A DNA stretch of 64,000 bases, taken from the NCBI GenBank assembly GCA_022577435.1, contig JAKOON010000002.1, positions 1,240,001 through 1,304,000 on the forward strand, given 5' to 3'. Both the position numbers and the translations under genes were made by a program. Source of the stretch: Embiotoca jacksoni. Lineage: Eukaryota > Chordata > Actinopteri > Embiotocidae. Below, piece by piece: positions 1 through 12,900 of the stretch; position 1 is the stretch's first letter, and every line of letters starts with the position of its first letter. The notes below the pieces were generated by a model that saw only the letters and a list, made by a program, of their open reading frames with translations, did no database searches and was not told the origin of the DNA.

Positions 1-187
1 CGCAGACTCGTGCATTCAGACTTTATTCCAGCTGTCAGCGAGGCCAAGGCGGATGCTGAAAACAGCCAAGAGAGAGCAGGAAAGAATCCTTGGCGATCCA
101 CTCCTCCCTTCTTATTCTCCATGCTTGGCGGCTTACAGTGAACTAAGCTGGCAGACCAAGATAAGCCTGTTTTTATATAACATTTGG

Positions 188-188
<1 letters not shown>

Positions 189-217
<29 letters not shown>
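189..217. repeat. Poly-T run
   Basis: Uninterrupted T run; could be a retroelement tail in minus orientation, but no body was recognised. Confidence 0.8.
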
Positions 218-219
<2 letters not shown>

Positions 220-1204
220 TCCTTCAGAGTTGGAGAAGCGAAATGAACATATACACGTTCGAACATGGATTACCAGACAAAAACAAGGTTATCATGGCGA
301 CTAGAAAGAAGAAAAGGAAGGCTAGTTTAGCTTTTTTTTAAGATAAACTAACAATTATTCAATAGTTGATAACAAAATATTTTTTTTGTTCAAAGTCTTG
401 CTTTCATCGAGTGTTTTCAAATCAGTGTTATATTAAATGACACTGTGCTTTCTGGAACAAACAGAAAGTCTCCACTTCATAATCTTTATCGGCATATCCC
501 TCTAATTTTAATAAAGGGAGGTAAAACACTTAAATTCAAGCTGCAAACTTGACAAAAACAAGCTCAATGTTAAAAACAGTAATTAAAGATTGACAGAAGT
601 AGATCGGTTCCGTCAGTATAAAAACTTTAATTTTCTTTTTCTATTACAACAAGTCCTGACTTTGGAGTCCTTAAGCCACTTCAGCACTGAACGTCACTTA
701 ACTGGTTTAAGAAAAGCACGCTCTAATTACACGTTCTGTCAGTCCTGTCTCCCGTACGCTGTCACTGTACTCAATCAGACCTCCTCCAACACCCACAGTC
801 ACTGCTCTCTAACTCACATGCACACAAGGAACTGACTGGGAACCTGTGGGGTCCTTTTTATTTACCCATCAACCACCTGTCACTACATTCCTATACTAAA
901 ATGTGAGATGAGCTTCTTGAAAGCAGCGTTCTCAAGCCTGTTTTAGCTAGCTGTTTTAGTTTTGTAGAAAATTTAATTAACACCACGTCCAGCAGAAGCA
1001 GTTAAATGCTTTTAGGAAGGAAGCTTTGAGAAATCACCGGTATGCTACATGTAGGTCCCCAGCACTAAAGACTAAAGAGTCTGATAATTCCCTTAATAAT
1101 TGGTGGAGCCAAAACAGAGCTAATAGAAAAGCTAATATTGGAATACAAATCCAGGTTAATGTTGCGTCATTCCTGCTGGGTGTGTAATCACAACCCGGTA
1201 GGAT

Positions 1205-1450
1205 ACCAAAGTGTTCATTACACCCACCAGTCCACTACAGGATACTGTGACAGTGTCTCACCTCTGTGTAAGGTGCCTTAGGTTTTGTCACCAAACTACA
1301 AGGTTAAGTTTAGGAGAAAAAAAAAACTACTTGGTGAGGGTTAGTGTTAAATCCTTATTGACCTCCTTTGACCCTGGTCATACGTGTGTGTACTTTTCAC
1401 GCCAAGGTGAGGCAAAGCGTTGCACGGACACGGTCTCTTCTACAGTGTTA
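1205..1450. repeat. Dispersed repeat, copy 1
   Basis: The start (acacccaccagtccactaca) and end (acttttcacgccaaggtgag, then gacacggtctc) match 22845-23322 in the same orientation. Family unknown; probably a decayed non-autonomous element. Confidence 0.6.
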
Positions 1451-1983
1451 TGTATTACATATTTTGGTGTGCCATAACAAGGCATAAAAGCATTAAAAAA
1501 AATTGTAGGGCAACATGAGGGCAGCGTATCTCTTTTACTACCATGCAGAGGGCAAACCCTGACTCAGTTTTAAATCTGAATGTATCCCTCTTTTATGTGA
1601 AAGTTATCAATGCATATCATAGTCAAATCTAGCCATGTGAATCAGAATACAATGCCATTGATATAAAGTTTGACATCTATTTGATTTAACAATATACACA
1701 TGTCGCTATCCTATCAGTGACAGATACAGCACAGTGATTCAGTCTATAGCCAGTGCACAGAAGCTCTCCTGCTCCAATCAGGTAGGTCTTTCCTTGGAAA
1801 AGAAAAGAGAAGAGAAGAAAAGAGAAGAACAAATATTGTCCAATGGCATGGGAATAACAGTCTAGAGAAAGAGGGACACTTTTCAGCAGTAAAGTCAAAG
1901 GGAAATAAATTACAATACCACATTCACTATTATGACTGACAAGTGATTCCTGACAAGTCTAGTGCAGAAACACCACAGTAATG

Positions 1984-2062
1984 AGCCACCACGGGGGTTT
2001 AAAACCGGGGCCTCCAAACTGAAGGACAATTGCTCAGTTCACAATGCCACCGTGCTGCCGGA
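1984..2062 (-). mobile_element. SINE head fragment
   Basis: The reverse complement begins ggcagcacggtggcattgtg and continues to a degenerate B box (ggttttaaacccc), matching the head of the SINE at 36762. Confidence 0.55.
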
Positions 2063-4799
2063 AAGACTGACTTTAAATTGGATTTCAGTCTAATCCTTGC
2101 TCCGTCTTTGTCCGTCTGTCCTTGGTTTATTCAGATTTTCAAGGGTTAACTCTGAAATTGCCCACGCTGGAGTGACAAGAGGGATGGCTGAGGCTTCATA
2201 TAGCCAGAGATAAGCTAGTGAGACTGAACTGCAGCATGAGGTTTATAATCAATGCCAGTGGATTTCCATTGGGAGCAGGGTGGACTGAGGTTATGCTAAC
2301 AGTCTCATGTTTGTTAGTAGAGCTGGTGAGCCAGTTCCTCCTCACTATTAACCCTGGGGTTTATCGATTTCTCATTGCGGGGACGTGTACATGCATTTGC
2401 AGGAGTGTGTGCGCACGCTCAGGACTACAATAACACACACTCGGAGGACTGAGACAAACTTATACACACAAGCTGTCACCCGTGTTGACATCGAAGCATT
2501 CCTCTGGGTCACCTGGGCAGTGGAGACTTGTCCTACAGTAGAGCTGTCAATGCCTGGACAACTGGCTTGGGTAAGTGGCTGCGCTGCTGCAATGTAGTCA
2601 ATAAAATCCCCTGCTATTTAACAAGGCCTAGCAACAGAGCCGGGTCAAATGCCTTTTCATCTTCTCTGAGCTTTTGTTCTAGCGAGGCTGAATCGATGGA
2701 ACAAAGCTGTTGATATGCGAGCAATGGCGCCGCACAAGCGTATATGAAAGCGGCGAACGATCACATGCTCATTTAATTCTGGTCAATGTGGATAAAATCA
2801 CAGATAAAGCCACTATGCTTTCCTAATTGGGAGGCTAGGCTTTTATCTAATGCACCCCAAAACAAGTGAGCATGTGCTGACCCAAATGAAATAGGCCAGT
2901 GACCCATTTTAAGGCTCAAAGCTTAGAGCTTTAATGGCCTAATCAGTACTTGAAGCAGCTATAGGCATGTTGTGGTTCCGATTAAAACCTCTGATTTGTT
3001 TGACATCCAACCTTCCCGATATCTGCCAGTCTGCCAAATGTATAGTGCTTAGATCACAGATAAGACTGGCTGTGCTTTGTGATCTATAAATAGGCTTCTC
3101 TGTGTTTTATCCAATAAAGCTCCAAAGTGAGCAGCAATAAAATGATGCATACATCATTAAGTTATACAGCACAGGCGCCAAATGAGAAAGTTTAGATCCT
3201 CAAAGGGGACGGAGGCTCATTTGAAGATATTATTGCATCTTGTCACAACAGCAGTGTCCAAAAGCCTGCGAGACTCAACCCTGGGTTTAATTAAAGCAGG
3301 TCACATTCAGTGAAAACTGGACCAACAACGACTGTCTGAAAAACTCACATTAACAAACGGTGATGTATTGATAGAAAAGGGTGACTCCAAACTGTTTACC
3401 ACAAGATGAGTCCAAAAGTTGCCAGTGGATCAACAATGGGGTGACAGGCAACGGTCTGCCTGGAAATGAGAGCCCTTTCTAGGGGCTGAGGTCTGGGCCA
3501 GTTCCCCTCCCTCGATTGCCTCTTTTCACTGCATAGAATCCATCCCTTTCATATTGTAATGGTCATGGTGGCCTGAGGCTGGGGCGCTAACCTTTTTGCT
3601 GTGGGACGCATTATTCCTGACACAATTGGCACAATCTCTGTCTCGTTGGCTAACACTGCTTTATAGCTCTCTTTTCCTCTTCACGCCTCCTTCTCAGTTG
3701 TCTTTTCTATCGCCAGCTCTCAGGGAACGTGAGTTTTCTCTTCCATGTTCCTCCCTCCCCCTCCAGCGCTCTCCCTCTCCCGTTTGTTTCTCTTCCTCTC
3801 TTTAAATATGCATTATTCCTCCTCCCGCATGCTCAATTAAACTATTCCAAACCTCTTTTTTAATGCAAATTTCTAATATTGTAAGAGCGTATGTAAATAG
3901 CTCACAGCGTAATTTGCTTTGCCAAGCCTGTGCCTTCTGTCTCTGTGTGATCCTTCTGACTGTGCGTGCACCTGTTTGTGCGTTTGCATGAGTGTGTGTG
4001 CGGCTGGTGCTGCATCCACCTTCGAGAGTTTATGGGAAGTTTCACGCGAGCTCGTCTGAGCGCTCGCCTGCCGGCTGCTCTGCTTGTGCATCTGTGTTGG
4101 TACTGTACGTCTGTGAGTCTGCCGTTGTGAGTGCTGCGCAATGCTTTCACCCGCCCACCACGCCCACCACGATAACTCCATTGTCAGCCGCTGAACGGCG
4201 CGACTCTTGCGCCCGGCTTCCTGCGGTTATAGGGTCAAAGATTTAGAGGTGAGGGGTGAGTGGTGTGTAATATGTGGGTTTATGTTACAGCTGCTGCTGT
4301 AATAACTGCACTGTAGTTTTACAGTCATGTGGAGTCGTGAGGGGGGCCAGCAAAGCCAACATCAAAAGGCCTAAACAGCAGCGTGCCTGTTTATGCAGCA
4401 AGGAGAGGAGGACGAGGTGGGTTAGTTAATCAGGGGTACATAGCATTAACACCCACCCACACACACGAGTAAACCCATGTCCTGCATGCCAACAACTGTG
4501 CATAAATAGACACTAAAGTGCTCATTTTGCTGTTACTTTGACACATCCTGCATGCTCTTTAACTCACAAAGAGCAAACAGAAAACTCCAAACACAGTGAC
4601 ACAGGCATTCACCAAAATGAGTCAAAGCCATTGAACTAGGCCTGGAGGCCCTAAGAAGTGGCCCAGGTGAGCTGTCTCTCCAAGCCCACTCCATTATGGC
4701 CACCTCCACACAGGCACCCCGGCTAGAGCTAATTAACGGCCTATTACTATGCAGATATATGCGGGGCCAAGAGCAGAGCACAAGCAATAAATGGGCTTG

Positions 4800-4925
4800 A
4801 TGAACGAGAGAGTGGCAAGAAAAGAGTTGGGGGAGGGATGGAGAGGGTGAAGAGGGGCTGGGGCCAGGGGACAGAAAGACGGGGAAAATGAGGAAGGTGG
4901 AAAGACAAGAAAGGAAAAGGGGCCA
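4800..4925. repeat. Purine-rich block
   Basis: Plus strand almost entirely A/G over about 120 bases (aggatggagagg-type words), a potential triplex-forming tract. No gene. Confidence 0.5.
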
Positions 4926-5089
4926 TGGGGCTGCAGGGAGTGAGGAGAGGACAGTGGCGAGACAAGTGCACTTAACACTCTTTATGAGTAGCCGCTTTTA
5001 ATGTCGGTGATTCAGAAAATAAAATGGGGCTGTAAAACTGGTAGTTTGCGTTTTAAATAGAGAAACCAACGTCTAAATTAAACTCCTTA

Positions 5090-5822
5090 GCCATGCGTGT
5101 GTGTTTCCAAAAGTTCCCGTTGTGCACAAACGGATTACAGCACCGTAACGCAGATAGAGAAGGGGGAAGCAATAACCTTCATGAGTATGTATTCTATGTA
5201 TTCAGGTCTTGATCAACATCAGCACCTGTGTTACACACTGTTGTGCCCAGCAGAGAGACAAAATTGTGGGTCAAATTTTGAAGAAACAAACAAGTGGTGG
5301 AAAGCCAAATGCAGTAGAGTAGTGAGCTGTAGGGGTGGTGAGGAGCTACGTTTGTTTTGATGCTGGTGAACAACTTTGTGAGAAAGCACATTGCCATGTT
5401 GGAGAACCCACTTTACATTGCGTCACAGTGTAGGTTGTTTGCACTGAATGTTTTCCCTCAGACGCTTCAGAACATCAGAGTTGAACTCCCTGGTTGTGCT
5501 CCTGACCCAATGCACCTTCTTCGGTCTTGGACAGTGACTTTCTGCCCCTCTAGAAATGAAAATTTCACTCAAAACACCTCGTCTGGCTCGTTGCGCCTTT
5601 ACTGTAGACTTTCTGAAGCATTCATTGCCAAGTTTGATGCAAAATTTAATGAAAATTGTAATGGTGAAATCGCTCCATTCATGTCTCTGAACGTTTTGAT
5701 CACCTCTGTGTTCTTTAAAATCAATTACTGGTCTATTGTCTTTACAGTTAGATCCAATGAATACACAATCATCCAATCAACAGGTGTATATAGAGTAAAC
5801 AAGTTTTGTGCACATCTTTAGT
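5090..5822 (-). mobile_element. Mariner element remnant, internally deleted, related to the copy at 62643
   Basis: On the minus strand, ITIFIKFCIKLGNECF matches the mariner N-terminal start, followed by CPRPKKV, then TTREFNSDVLKRLRENI of the catalytic half, then VAPHHPYSSLLYCIW (the PHPPYSPDLAPCD-type block). Frame is lost between the blocks and the first catalytic aspartate region is missing. Its middle (5509-5598) aligns base by base with 62896-62970 of the other copy. The lower end (5090-5250) resembles the 5' leader of the other copy but in reversed orientation relative to its own transposase. Exact ends are uncertain. Confidence 0.7.
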
Positions 5823-6039
5823 AGTGAAAACAACCTTTAAGATACCCTTATTCTTATTTGAAGATATTTAAATTAGGTAAAGATTAGCAGACAAAGTAAT
5901 GCTCGTATCAATCTATGCTTGGCAAGAGAAACAGGAATCCACTTTGAGTGTCCTGCATTTTCATTTCAGGTGTATCGACACAAAGTCCAAATACATGAAT
6001 GTGAGATGTGAATCTGTGCCAGGTGGAAGAAACTTGAGT

Positions 6040-6058
6040 TAGAGAGAGAGAGCGAGAG

Positions 6059-6098
<40 letters not shown>
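6040..6098. repeat. (AG)n microsatellite
   Basis: AG repeat with two short interruptions (gcgag, aacgag). Confidence 0.9.
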
Positions 6099-7875
6099 TG
6101 AAACTCCGGGCAGTGAATCCCACTCAGCGACTTCAGGGGAGCAGCCAAGAGTCATTTAGCGAATGACATTTTATTTATTTTCATTTAACCTTTATTTAAC
6201 AAGGCAGGACAATTAGGAACACATTCTTCATTCATGTATCAGGCTGATCTCACTGCTGCTCTCTCTAATCTCCCCCACCTTTCTTAGTGCAAGTTCAAGT
6301 GAAGATCTACTTCACTGGTATGAAAAAAGCACTATTATAACTAAATAATTTAAGAATTATAAAGGTCAGTGTTTTTGCTTTGTGTGCAATTTTCCAATTC
6401 TTACATTGTATATGTGGTGTACACTGAATTAAACAAGGTTCAATCAAACACAACCATGTTGTTGAGATCCTGTCGAGGTAACTTCAACCAGTCATTCTGG
6501 TCTACTAAGAAATATTTAGTAGTTTTTCATAAATGTAACAAACTGCTACATAGAGTAGCTGGAAAATTGTCAAACCTATTAGCACACATGATCTGCTGAG
6601 GAGTGACTTTTGTTACTGTGATAATTCCACAGGTTTTGATAAATGACTGACAACTAGTATTTATATTGTGAGCAGCTTTGCATTTAAGGATATGATGTCA
6701 GCCGCAGCATCTGGCAGGCTTGGCTACTAAGAATAGCGCACATAACTGAACTTTAGTCAAACTGACAGAACACACTGGTTCACAGCCACAAAATATAACA
6801 TTTCAGAGCTCTTTAATTTATTTGCCACGTGGCTCTCGTAGTTTAAAAAAAACTGCATTCCTACAAATAACAATATAATATTTTCACGGCAGGCATTTTC
6901 ACTTAGTAGGAAAAGAACAGGTGTAATACAAATGTCTGCAGTCAATTTGGGACAGGTCCTGTTTTGTGCATGTTGGTTCCATAAACTATATGAAAGTGGT
7001 CTGAAAAGTGAAGCCAATGTGCAAGTGTCTACAAGTGCAATCCGACCAAGGGGCGCCAAACTAAAGACTTCAAAACAGCAGTTAACAGAACCAATGAGTG
7101 ACTTCACTTGGCTGCCTCTCGGTTGGTTCACTGTTTTGGCTTACTGGGACATTCACTGGAACTGAGCCATCATTAATACACTTGTGCATTACTCACTACG
7201 ACTAGTCAAAATGTCTGAAAAAGGTCTGTTATTCAGCTCGACACAAGTTTAGTACTAATATTTCATCAATGTATATACTTTTGTAGCTTGAGTACCATTC
7301 ATAACAATTAAAATTCCTCTCGTCAACATATTAGAATAATAATTCCTATATGAAGACTGTATATTAGTCGCTGTCTATCCTTTCCAGCTCTTTTTTAAAT
7401 ACCAGACTTTAGAAACAAAATATGTAAAACCTGCGTTCAAACCAATGCTGAAAGTCAATCTGTATTACTATTCTTCAATTTGGGATAATTAATTTCCAAG
7501 GAACACGTCTGACGTGTTTTAGCCTCCCAAGCTTGGCTGCTCTTCGAGGTCTTGCATGGTTAGGAATCGATTTATTATTTCACTCACCGGTGGCCCCCTC
7601 ATTGCTTGGGATTTAATTAACTAATTGATTTGTAAAAAGCTTGAATACATTGAATAATGAATTAGCAAAGGTCGCATGCTGTTTTCTCCATTCCTCATTA
7701 TATGAGTTATTAGCAGGCCAATATTTTAGCATAGTTGCTTTTGGTAAATAACCCCAGTGACCCTGTTCATTGATCATTTATTTTTTTCCCCAGTGTGCAT
7801 CTTGTCGTTGCATATCAAAAATATTTTGGTATCACTCCTCCCCCCTTCCTCCTTAGCAGTAAATGCTCAACTTAC

Positions 7876-7975
7876 GATTGGTGGACACTGCAGTTGTAAA
7901 AGACAAAGTCCACGCTGGCAAACTTCTTCCCCGTCTCCTTCGACTTCAGATACAACTTTATTACACGTTGGTCAC
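7876..7975 (-). CDS. plxna1: Plexin-A1-like, internal coding exon: end of first IPT-like domain and entry to PSI domain 2
   Basis: Two bases complete the split glycine codon. There follow 32 codons: DQRVIKLYLKSKETGKKFAS, then VDFVFYNCSVHQ, and two bases of the next (serine) codon before the donor TC|gtaagt. SKETGKKFASVDFVFYNCSVHQ is nearly identical to recalled mammalian plexin-A1 and contains an NCS sequon. The acceptor is gttcccttgtag. The exon is 100 bp. The next exon should encode the CLSC...CHWCKYRHVC part of PSI domain 2. I found no such sequence down to position 1 on the minus strand, so it lies outside the window. This is the most 3' exon of the gene visible here. Confidence 0.95.
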
Positions 7976-9357
7976 CTACAAGGGAACACAAAAGACACAC
8001 ATTGTATATTATTACTGCTGTTTTCTACAGTGGTCTTGTATTTCCGTAGTCCTTTTATCCCTTAGAGTTATAATGCAGAAAGTGTATCATGACCCCATGA
8101 TCATGCCCTATCCCAAGCAATGTATTCTGAAATGTTAGCAGTCTCATTTTAAGTGTTACTTGTCATTTCCGGTATAGCTGGCATTTTGGAGCCATAGTGT
8201 TTCTGCTAGAAAGTAAGCACAGCCTCAAGCACAATCAATACCATTTGTGAGAGAAGTTCCTCAGTAGAGGAAACAATTCAGCTGTACATGCAGTACATTA
8301 ACAGGTTTTCATCAGTAAATCTAAAAATCTGTTAATTATAAGTTTGATAATAGCAAAGAAATGGGTGCAATTGAAGAGAAGAATGTGTCATGTTCCACAC
8401 AGCTGAACGAAGCAAACAATTTATACTAGCAAGAAACCCACAATGAAATTGAGTCGTCTTCCTTCGAAAAAAAAACTTGTTTGTGATTTGTTTGAAATGT
8501 CAGTAAAGAAAGTGCAACTTTCACACACTGTGTGACTATATAAAATGTCAAGTTATAGCAAACCAATTTAGAGATTGAGATTTAAGAAGTGTTCAATGTT
8601 ACCGAAGTTATCATAAAGAAGAATACATTCCTGTCATGTGTTTTCACTGCCCTTGCACCTTCTTTCAGATACTACCTGCCTCAAGTTAGCAAGCCCTGCT
8701 CACAGCCTCTTAGCTATAGCAACAACATTCACAAAATAATCATAAATTATAGATAAAGAGGTTTACTTCCTCTATACTATCTTAATTAGCAGTAGCATCC
8801 AGCTGGTTTATTTACAGTAATCTACAGTAATTTACAATAATTTTAGCACCATTGCTGCTCTGGTGTACATTAACTGACTGGCAATGTTTTTCAGCAGCAG
8901 TTGTTGTGTTTGTTAATTTCAGAAGGGCAGGCTTGTGATTGGTGAAAAAGACAGGGACGCAGTGACTATTGATATAACCTTAAAGTCGAAAAGTGACACT
9001 ATGAAATTAAATGGCATGACATTATAGCATCATAGTGAAAAAGGGAATTGTGAAATAAAAATGTCTATGATGACACTAAAATCATTTATACCTAATGCTA
9101 TTGTTTTTAATTTCAAAACGTGTTGCCTCATTTTTATAGTTTACAAAAATAATTAGTATAACTATTTCATAATGTATTTTTTCATCAATTTAATTAAGGT
9201 TATTAATACTTTTTTTTACATTTTTATTATTAATTAAAATGCTTTGTGATTTTCTTTTTTTGGGGGGGGAGCCCCAAGAACAAAAGCAGAACATCTGGGA
9301 AGTCTAAACTAATTACATCATTTTATGAATGTGTTATTTCTTTGTTTTTGTGTTTAC
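7976..9357 (-). other. Plexin-A1-like intron, 1382 bp
   Basis: Donor AGG|gtaaac at 9357 and acceptor cccttgtag at 7976, both on the minus strand. The interior is AT-rich with no recognisable gene or clear mobile element. Confidence 0.85.
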
Positions 9358-9511
9358 CCTGGTCTCGGGTGATGGGGGCAATCTCTTTTGTTGAGGGAGA
9401 CAGGCAGAAGATTCTTCCACCATAGATGCGTCCTTCTGTCTCAACATAGTCCTCGAAGGAACAGTTCACTCCTGCAGACAGACTCGGCACGTTCTGCGCC
9501 TGAAGTACCAA
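9358..9511 (-). CDS. plxna1: Plexin-A1-like, internal coding exon: first IPT-like domain
   Basis: This exon encodes 51 residues plus one base. It begins LVLQAQNVPSLSAGVNCSFE, contains GRIFCLSPSTKEIAPITRDQ and ends at the donor CAGG|gtaaac. The AGVNCSFED segment carries an NCS N-glycosylation sequon and one of the cysteines of the ectodomain stalk. GRI.C.SPS.KE.APITR.QG is the feature that most clearly points to plexin-A1; the recalled A4 and A2 sequences differ here. The acceptor is ctttcttctag. The first codon is TTG (leucine) inside a spliced exon, not a translation start. The donor is placed one base after CAG because the next exon begins GT-GAC, restoring the glycine of the conserved RDQG-DQRV junction. 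Confidence 0.95.
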
Positions 9512-9805
9512 CTAGAAGAAAGGACGGAAAGCGGAAAGATGAGGTACAACAGAAATGTAAATCAATATACTTCATGTGATGCCCCACAGCAGAAGATGCT
9601 GCTCAGATATGTGGCTCAAAACTCACTTTTCAGCTCATACTCAAACTGATTGCCAGTGGTGACACAAAAACGAGCTTTATTTAATCTCATTTCACGACTA
9701 TTTTGTTCTCTTTGGCTGTTCATCTTTCATCGTCCCGCTTCACCACATTACACGTAGAATACACAAATCTAAACAGATAGAGAAAGATATGACAACACCC
9801 TGTAC
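9512..9805 (-). other. Plexin-A1-like intron, 294 bp
   Basis: Short intron with donor gtacag and acceptor ctttcttctag on the minus strand. No other feature seen. Confidence 0.9.
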
Positions 9806-9929
9806 CTGCACTTCTGACATGGTGACAGAGATGGTGTCAGGCAGGACGGAAAGACGGACACACTGTTCCACTCTGGTGGTGAAACGCTGAGGCTCATCTG
9901 CTCGCTCGCAGTGATCCTTCCTCGAACAT
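9806..9929 (-). CDS. plxna1: Plexin-A1-like, internal coding exon: rest of PSI domain 1 and linker to first IPT-like domain
   Basis: The first base completes the valine codon split with the previous exon. There follow 41 codons, starting CSRKDHCERADEPQRF and continuing VEQCVRLSVLPDTISVTMSE to the donor CAG|gtacag. ERADEPQRF and the QCV...SVTMS pattern match plexin-A1 as I recall it more closely than A2 or A4. The cysteines complete the PSI disulphide set opened in the exon at 13316-13416. The acceptor has a good pyrimidine tract (ctccttttccag). The exon is 124 bp, entering in phase 2 and leaving in phase 0. The intron before it is 3386 bp and the one after it only 294 bp. Nothing is broken in the reading frame. 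Confidence 0.95.
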
Positions 9930-12900
9930 CTGGAAAAGGAGAATATACTACAGTCACATCTCTATTTAAAATCCATTTAGCATTAAATTCTAATTTGTTT
10001 GGTATATTCAATTTCCATTAATCCTGTTTCTTGGTTGTCCTTGTTTGGTCGTATTATATTTTGTCTCGTATCATATCGGTCCAAATTTGGCTTTCTTACA
10101 CTCAGTGCTTGTTACTTGGGAAACACAAATTCTCCTTACACACAAAGCTGTACACACCCCGGGTTGTTTGGAGTGCAGACATCACTGAATTGGTGATATA
10201 GAGTATTTATTGAACAACTCCAGGGTGCTGAGTTTCAGGCAGAGAATCGGTTTATTAGTGGGTGCACGGATGCATGGAAATTAGAAGTAAATTAGGAAGG
10301 TGCATATGAACAGCCTAAGCAGTTAAAGGGCTTAACACAGCAGTAACTGGAATATATCGTGTTAATGGGGACATGACAGCCACAAATTCAGGGCTTTTTC
10401 AGGAGTGTTGTGAAAGACCTATAATGTTTACAGGAGACAGAAACAGTCTGGTTATTACGACTTTTAAATCTTGACAATATGCAGATGCACTTGCAGTTGT
10501 AGTATATGTAACCAGGGTTTGCATTAATCAAAATTAATCTAGGGTTTACCAAAGCTCAAGAGTGCTGATAAATTACTTTAAACACTGTCCATCATTATGA
10601 CTAATAAAAAAAAAATCATGGTATAGCGTAACAGTCTAATAGCAGAATGTAAAAACAAATAGAGCATGGCGTTGGTTCAGACAGAGCACTGATGCTGCAC
10701 TTGCATTAGCTGATTTGTACCAGCTGCTCATTCATGCTTCACAATCAGTGGCTCATTTATCAGCTACTTGGCTACCAACTGACAAGAGATTTCCAACCAT
10801 ATTAACACTGGTGTACACGTCACTATAACACATCACTATTAGTCCGATGATGGCTTCATGCCAGTCCTTTTAGGGCTGTAATTTTTTCACCCCAGCTTTT
10901 TCCTTATGAGCTTTGGTAGTGTTGACGTGATTAAGCTCTACAGTCTAAGGCTGTGTTCAGACTGCAGGCAAATCGGATCAGATCTGAAGGACTGACTGTC
11001 CGCGCTGCTATTTGCAAGTAAACAAATCGGATTTGGTGTATCCAGACATCACCAACCTATCTGCATGTGTTGCTATGGCAACGATGTACAAGCACCTTCG
11101 ATGGTGACGCGGCTTCCTAACACGGAAGCTGCCGTCACGGAAGTGGCAGCAGACAATTTATTTGGGCTTCTGTCCGTGGACTGTTGTTGTCTTTGTCCTC
11201 CGCAGCGGCAAAATCTACACTTTCTGATAGCACTCTGTTAGCGGTAGCGTAGATTCTGCACACTATGTCATTCTGAAAATGACATTGTCACAGTGTGTCG
11301 CGTCGTGAATGACTCCAGGAATCCGATCTGAGCCAGCGGAGCGTCCGGACTGAGACGCATTGGCAGAAATCCGATTGGAATCGCAATTCAAACCACTTCC
11401 AAATGTGTTTTGGATCCAGATTGCAAAAATCGCATTTCACTTATTTTTTTTGCTGTTCAGACTTTCAAAAATCAATCTAGATACAATCAGGATATGACAA
11501 AAATCTGATTTGGGAGGGCAGTCTGAACACGGCCTCAGTGCTGCATACATTTGTGAAGGGGAAAGAGATCTCCCAGCAGACTCCTCATTGCTGTTTGGAT
11601 TCTTTGAGAGCTCCCTTCGAGAGCAGACCCTTTCCCGCTGAGCCAAACTATAGAATTAGCTATAAACGGTCAATTCCTGTGTTGCTGATTGAATTAGCAG
11701 AAAAAAAGTTAGTGGAACGTGGCTACCGAAGAGAAAAGGCCAATTTCCTTAGCACCAATTACATCCTTAGAAAATTAATTTGAAATCGATGCTGATTGGA
11801 ATGTAAAAAGGTCAGTTTACCTCAAACGAAGTGCTGAACAGCATCTAACCACCCACCCACCCACCCCGCGCCACCTTTCTGATGTTGCGAAATGATTTCA
11901 TGGAAAGAATCCATCAAGCACTGCCACTCGCTGCTGTAACAGGCCAGCTGTGCACGGGTGGGAAAATAGGCATGTTTTGAATTTCACTGTCAATCTCTCT
12001 TTTTCATGTGCGCAAACGAGTGCAATACCGGGAATGTCTTTGAGGAGAGACTCTTCAAAGGTTTGCATTTGCAAGAGCAATAAAAAGCTTTGCCTTTAGA
12101 CACCTCGTACAAACTACAGGCCTGATGTATGAGCAGCAAGTCACAGGGTAAAGCCTCAGTGTAGCAGTGTTATAAAGTTTAATTTTCAAATGTAATAGGT
12201 TACAGATTACTATTTACCCTATTAAAAATGTAATAGATAATGTAAATAAGTATAAGGCTGAACAGTCCTAAAAAATAAATGTTAACTTAGACAGTGTAAA
12301 CATCCCTCCAGTACTTAATACTGATTCATCAAAAGTTCTTCAATATAAATGTAATTAAGATGGGAAGGTTTGGATTTTAAAGGACAGACACCAAAACAGA
12401 TCACAAGTTTGGATATCACAAGTGACTGCAGTGTAGGAAAAAAGTTCCCTGAACCTCAAACCAAGTCTTGATTCAAATCAAGTCCATGCTGAGTGATGAT
12501 AGAACTATCAACAGGGATGGCTTCTCTTCACAGTTTTGACACTGGTTCCTGAATGATTCTTTTTATCTGCTTTTCATCTCTTCGTCTGATCTGACAATGT
12601 GGCAAAACCGCCTTGAGATGGTTGCTTAGAGCGTAGCATTGATTTGATTGGCAGACGGGAGGTAGTGCAAACTCAAAAAAAAGAACTAATACAAAAAAAA
12701 AAACCTCAACATTTGAGCGTATACTGCCAAATGAATGGAGCCTGTCCAGAAGTGGACAGAAGGGAGGGTGAAAAGATACAAAGCAACATAATGATGTTAT
12801 ATTCCATATATAAGCTTTTACCGAACAGAATATATTCAGATGTAACTTTTCTGTAATCACCAACATCTTGAATATTAGCTGTCACTAACTTACATAGTTG

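Larger units (their letters stand above)
1..7875 (-). other. Plexin-A1-like intron (partial, downstream of the last visible exon)
   Basis: No coding exon recognised on either strand. It holds a poly-T run, copy 1 of a dispersed repeat (1205-1450), a SINE head fragment (1984-2062), a purine-rich block (4800-4925), a decayed mariner (5090-5822) and a GA microsatellite (6040-6098). The stretch 2700-3130 is non-repetitive with several AGATAA-like words and could be a conserved noncoding element, but this cannot be tested from one sequence. Confidence 0.75.

Noticed and set aside
5357..5821. 154-codon plus-strand open frame
   Set aside because: It is the reverse strand of the decayed mariner transposase and resembles no protein I recognise.
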